Positions 7,039 through 7,325 of a DNA stretch of 7,325 nucleotides are shown here, one piece after another (position 1 is the first letter of the stretch; every line of letters begins with the position of its first letter). This DNA is from CAZTLI01 sp964614375 (GTDB lineage Bacteria > Chloroflexota > Anaerolineae > Aggregatilineales > Phototrophicaceae), in assembly GCA_964614375.1 (NCBI GenBank), contig CAZTLI010000274.1, positions 1-7,325 on the forward strand, in the 5' to 3' direction. Both the position numbers and the translations under genes were made by a program. The notes beneath the pieces were generated by a model. The model saw only the letters and a list, made by a program, of their open reading frames with translations, did no database searches and had not been told where the DNA came from.

Positions 7039-7108
7039 GCAATCACTGCCCCGGATTTGTAAACCTGTTAAGAGCGGAGCACCTCTCTTAAAAATCTACG
7101 GTGATTGC
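7039..7108 (+). ncRNA. Candidate structured RNA with three stacked stems
   Basis: Three nested pairings fall on one axis. The outer stem is GCAATCAC (7039-7046) with GTGATTGC (7101-7108), 8 bp and perfect. The middle stem is GGATTT (7053-7058) with AAATCT (7092-7097), 6 bp including one G-U pair. The inner hairpin is TTAAGAG (7068-7074) with CTCTTAA (7085-7091), 7 bp and perfect, with a 10-nt loop. The middle and inner stems share a continuous 3' strand, leaving a 9-nt bulge on the 5' side. I matched it to no known riboswitch, 6S, SRP or tmRNA pattern. A TATAAC at 7028-7033 could be a -10 box placing the RNA start at the outer stem, but no -35 box fits. The strand is assumed from the neighbouring genes; the inverse is possible. 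Confidence 0.35.
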
Positions 7109-7129
7109 GCCCATAGGATGCTTTTATCG

Positions 7130-7179
7130 CCCAATTGGGGAAATATATCCCAAATGCTACGTTGGCAGTTTTTGGGATA
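7130..7179. promoter_or_regulatory. Operator-like palindrome pair overlapping the second clpC-type promoter
   Basis: CCCAATTGGG (7130-7139) is a perfect 10-bp palindrome. It is followed by perfect 9-bp arms TATCCCAAA (7146-7154) and TTTGGGATA (7171-7179) separated by 16 bp. All four half-sites share the core CCCAA / TTGGG. The second pair brackets the -35 box (7162-7167) and reaches into the promoter spacer, where a bound protein would block RNA polymerase. The second pair could also fold as an RNA hairpin extended by TGC/GCA, but no T-run follows. Confidence 0.5.
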
Positions 7180-7190
7180 ATTAGTAAAAT
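7162..7190 (+). promoter_or_regulatory. SigA/sigma70-type promoter of the second clpC-type gene
   Basis: TTGGCA (7162-7167) and TAAAAT (7185-7190) each match five of six consensus positions and are 17 bp apart. Transcription would begin near 7197, giving a leader of about 80 nt. Confidence 0.7.
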
Positions 7191-7262
7191 GGAAGTCAGG
7201 CGGACGTGAGAACGAACGTGCGCTCATCGCTAAACTGAAAAGGCAAATATGCCGAGGGCGAC

Positions 7263-7268
7263 GGAGGT
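7263..7268 (+). promoter_or_regulatory. Ribosome binding site that fixes a GTG start
   Basis: GGAGGT lies 9 nt before GTG 7278. This is the strongest Shine-Dalgarno sequence in the window. It supports the GTG over the in-frame ATG at 7290, which would be 21 nt away. Confidence 0.8.
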
Positions 7269-7277
7269 AATTGAACC

Positions 7278-7325
7278 GTGCCGAATAAAATGGAACGCTT
7301 CACCCAGCGGGCGCGGCGTGTTTTA
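7278..7325 (+). CDS. Second ClpC-type protein, first 16 codons only
   Basis: Only the N-terminus is present, reading (M)PNKMERFTQRARRVL and running off the right edge in frame. The MERFTQRARRVL segment is the typical beginning of the Clp N domain of ClpC-type unfoldases and resembles the start of the upstream ClpC (FERFTERAQDAA). It is therefore probably a second clpC paralogue, though a stand-alone Clp N-domain protein cannot be excluded from 16 residues. Transcription is probably independent of the S1 gene because of the terminator and the promoter upstream. Confidence 0.75.
   Translation, partial: MPNKMERFTQRARRVL

Larger units (their letters stand above)
6799..7277. other. 479-bp gene-free region rich in inverted repeats
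   Basis: This stretch holds, in order: the S1-gene terminator (6831-6873); a possible long-range stem (6877-6885 with 6926-6934); an AT-rich segment with no clear function, including a weak extended -10-like TGC-TAGAGT at 6983-6991; a nested stem structure (7039-7108); a palindrome plus a second inverted repeat (7130-7179) on the promoter (7162-7190) of the next gene; and a leader of about 80 nt with two small hairpin possibilities (7200-7223 and 7242-7253) before the ribosome binding site. No convincing coding frame, tRNA or known riboswitch signature was recognised. Confidence 0.7.

Noticed and set aside
7021..7136. Extending the structured RNA outward by pairing GGTTGG (7021-7026) with CCAATT (7131-7136).
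   Set aside because: Relies on two terminal G-U pairs and competes with the palindrome at 7130-7139; not convincing without comparative data.

Overview
The window looks like chromosomal DNA from a bacterium of moderate GC content. A Chloroflexota (Anaerolineae-like) origin is my best guess. It rests on remembered resemblance of the ClpC, S1 and M19 proteins and on the presence of two clpC-type genes; I could not run a search. All genes are intact except the two cut by the window edges, and no insertion sequence, tRNA, rRNA or CRISPR array is visible.

Layout: (1) Positions 1-499, minus strand, hold most of a P-loop kinase/ATPase of the AAA_33 type that runs off the left edge. (2) A divergent intergenic region carries a near-consensus SigA-type promoter (549-577) reading rightward into an M19 (renal/membrane dipeptidase family) zinc peptidase at 613-1674. 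(3) Positions 1777-2475 encode a small alpha-helical protein with one clear TPR motif and no recognised function. (4) Positions 2654-5164 encode a full-length ClpC-type AAA+ unfoldase with a double N domain, two ATPase domains, a short UVR-like middle domain and a ClpP-docking LGF loop; a rho-independent terminator follows. (5) A promoter at 5269-5297 drives a protein with four S1 domains and a very acidic N-terminus (ribosomal protein S1 family, 5338-6798), again followed by a terminator. (6) A 479-bp gene-free stretch (6799-7277) is rich in inverted repeats and ends in a good promoter and a strong ribosome binding site for a second Clp N-domain gene, whose first 16 codons are at 7278-7325.

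Functionally, the right two thirds concern protein quality control and translation: two Clp-type unfoldases flank an S1 protein. Each of these three genes has its own inverted repeat near the promoter or leader, and the repeats differ in sequence, so each gene is probably controlled separately rather than by one shared heat-shock operator. No CIRCE element or CtsR-type heptad repeat was seen. The most intriguing unexplained part is 6877-7179: two potential nested RNA structures and an operator-like pair of palindromes sitting on the second clpC promoter.
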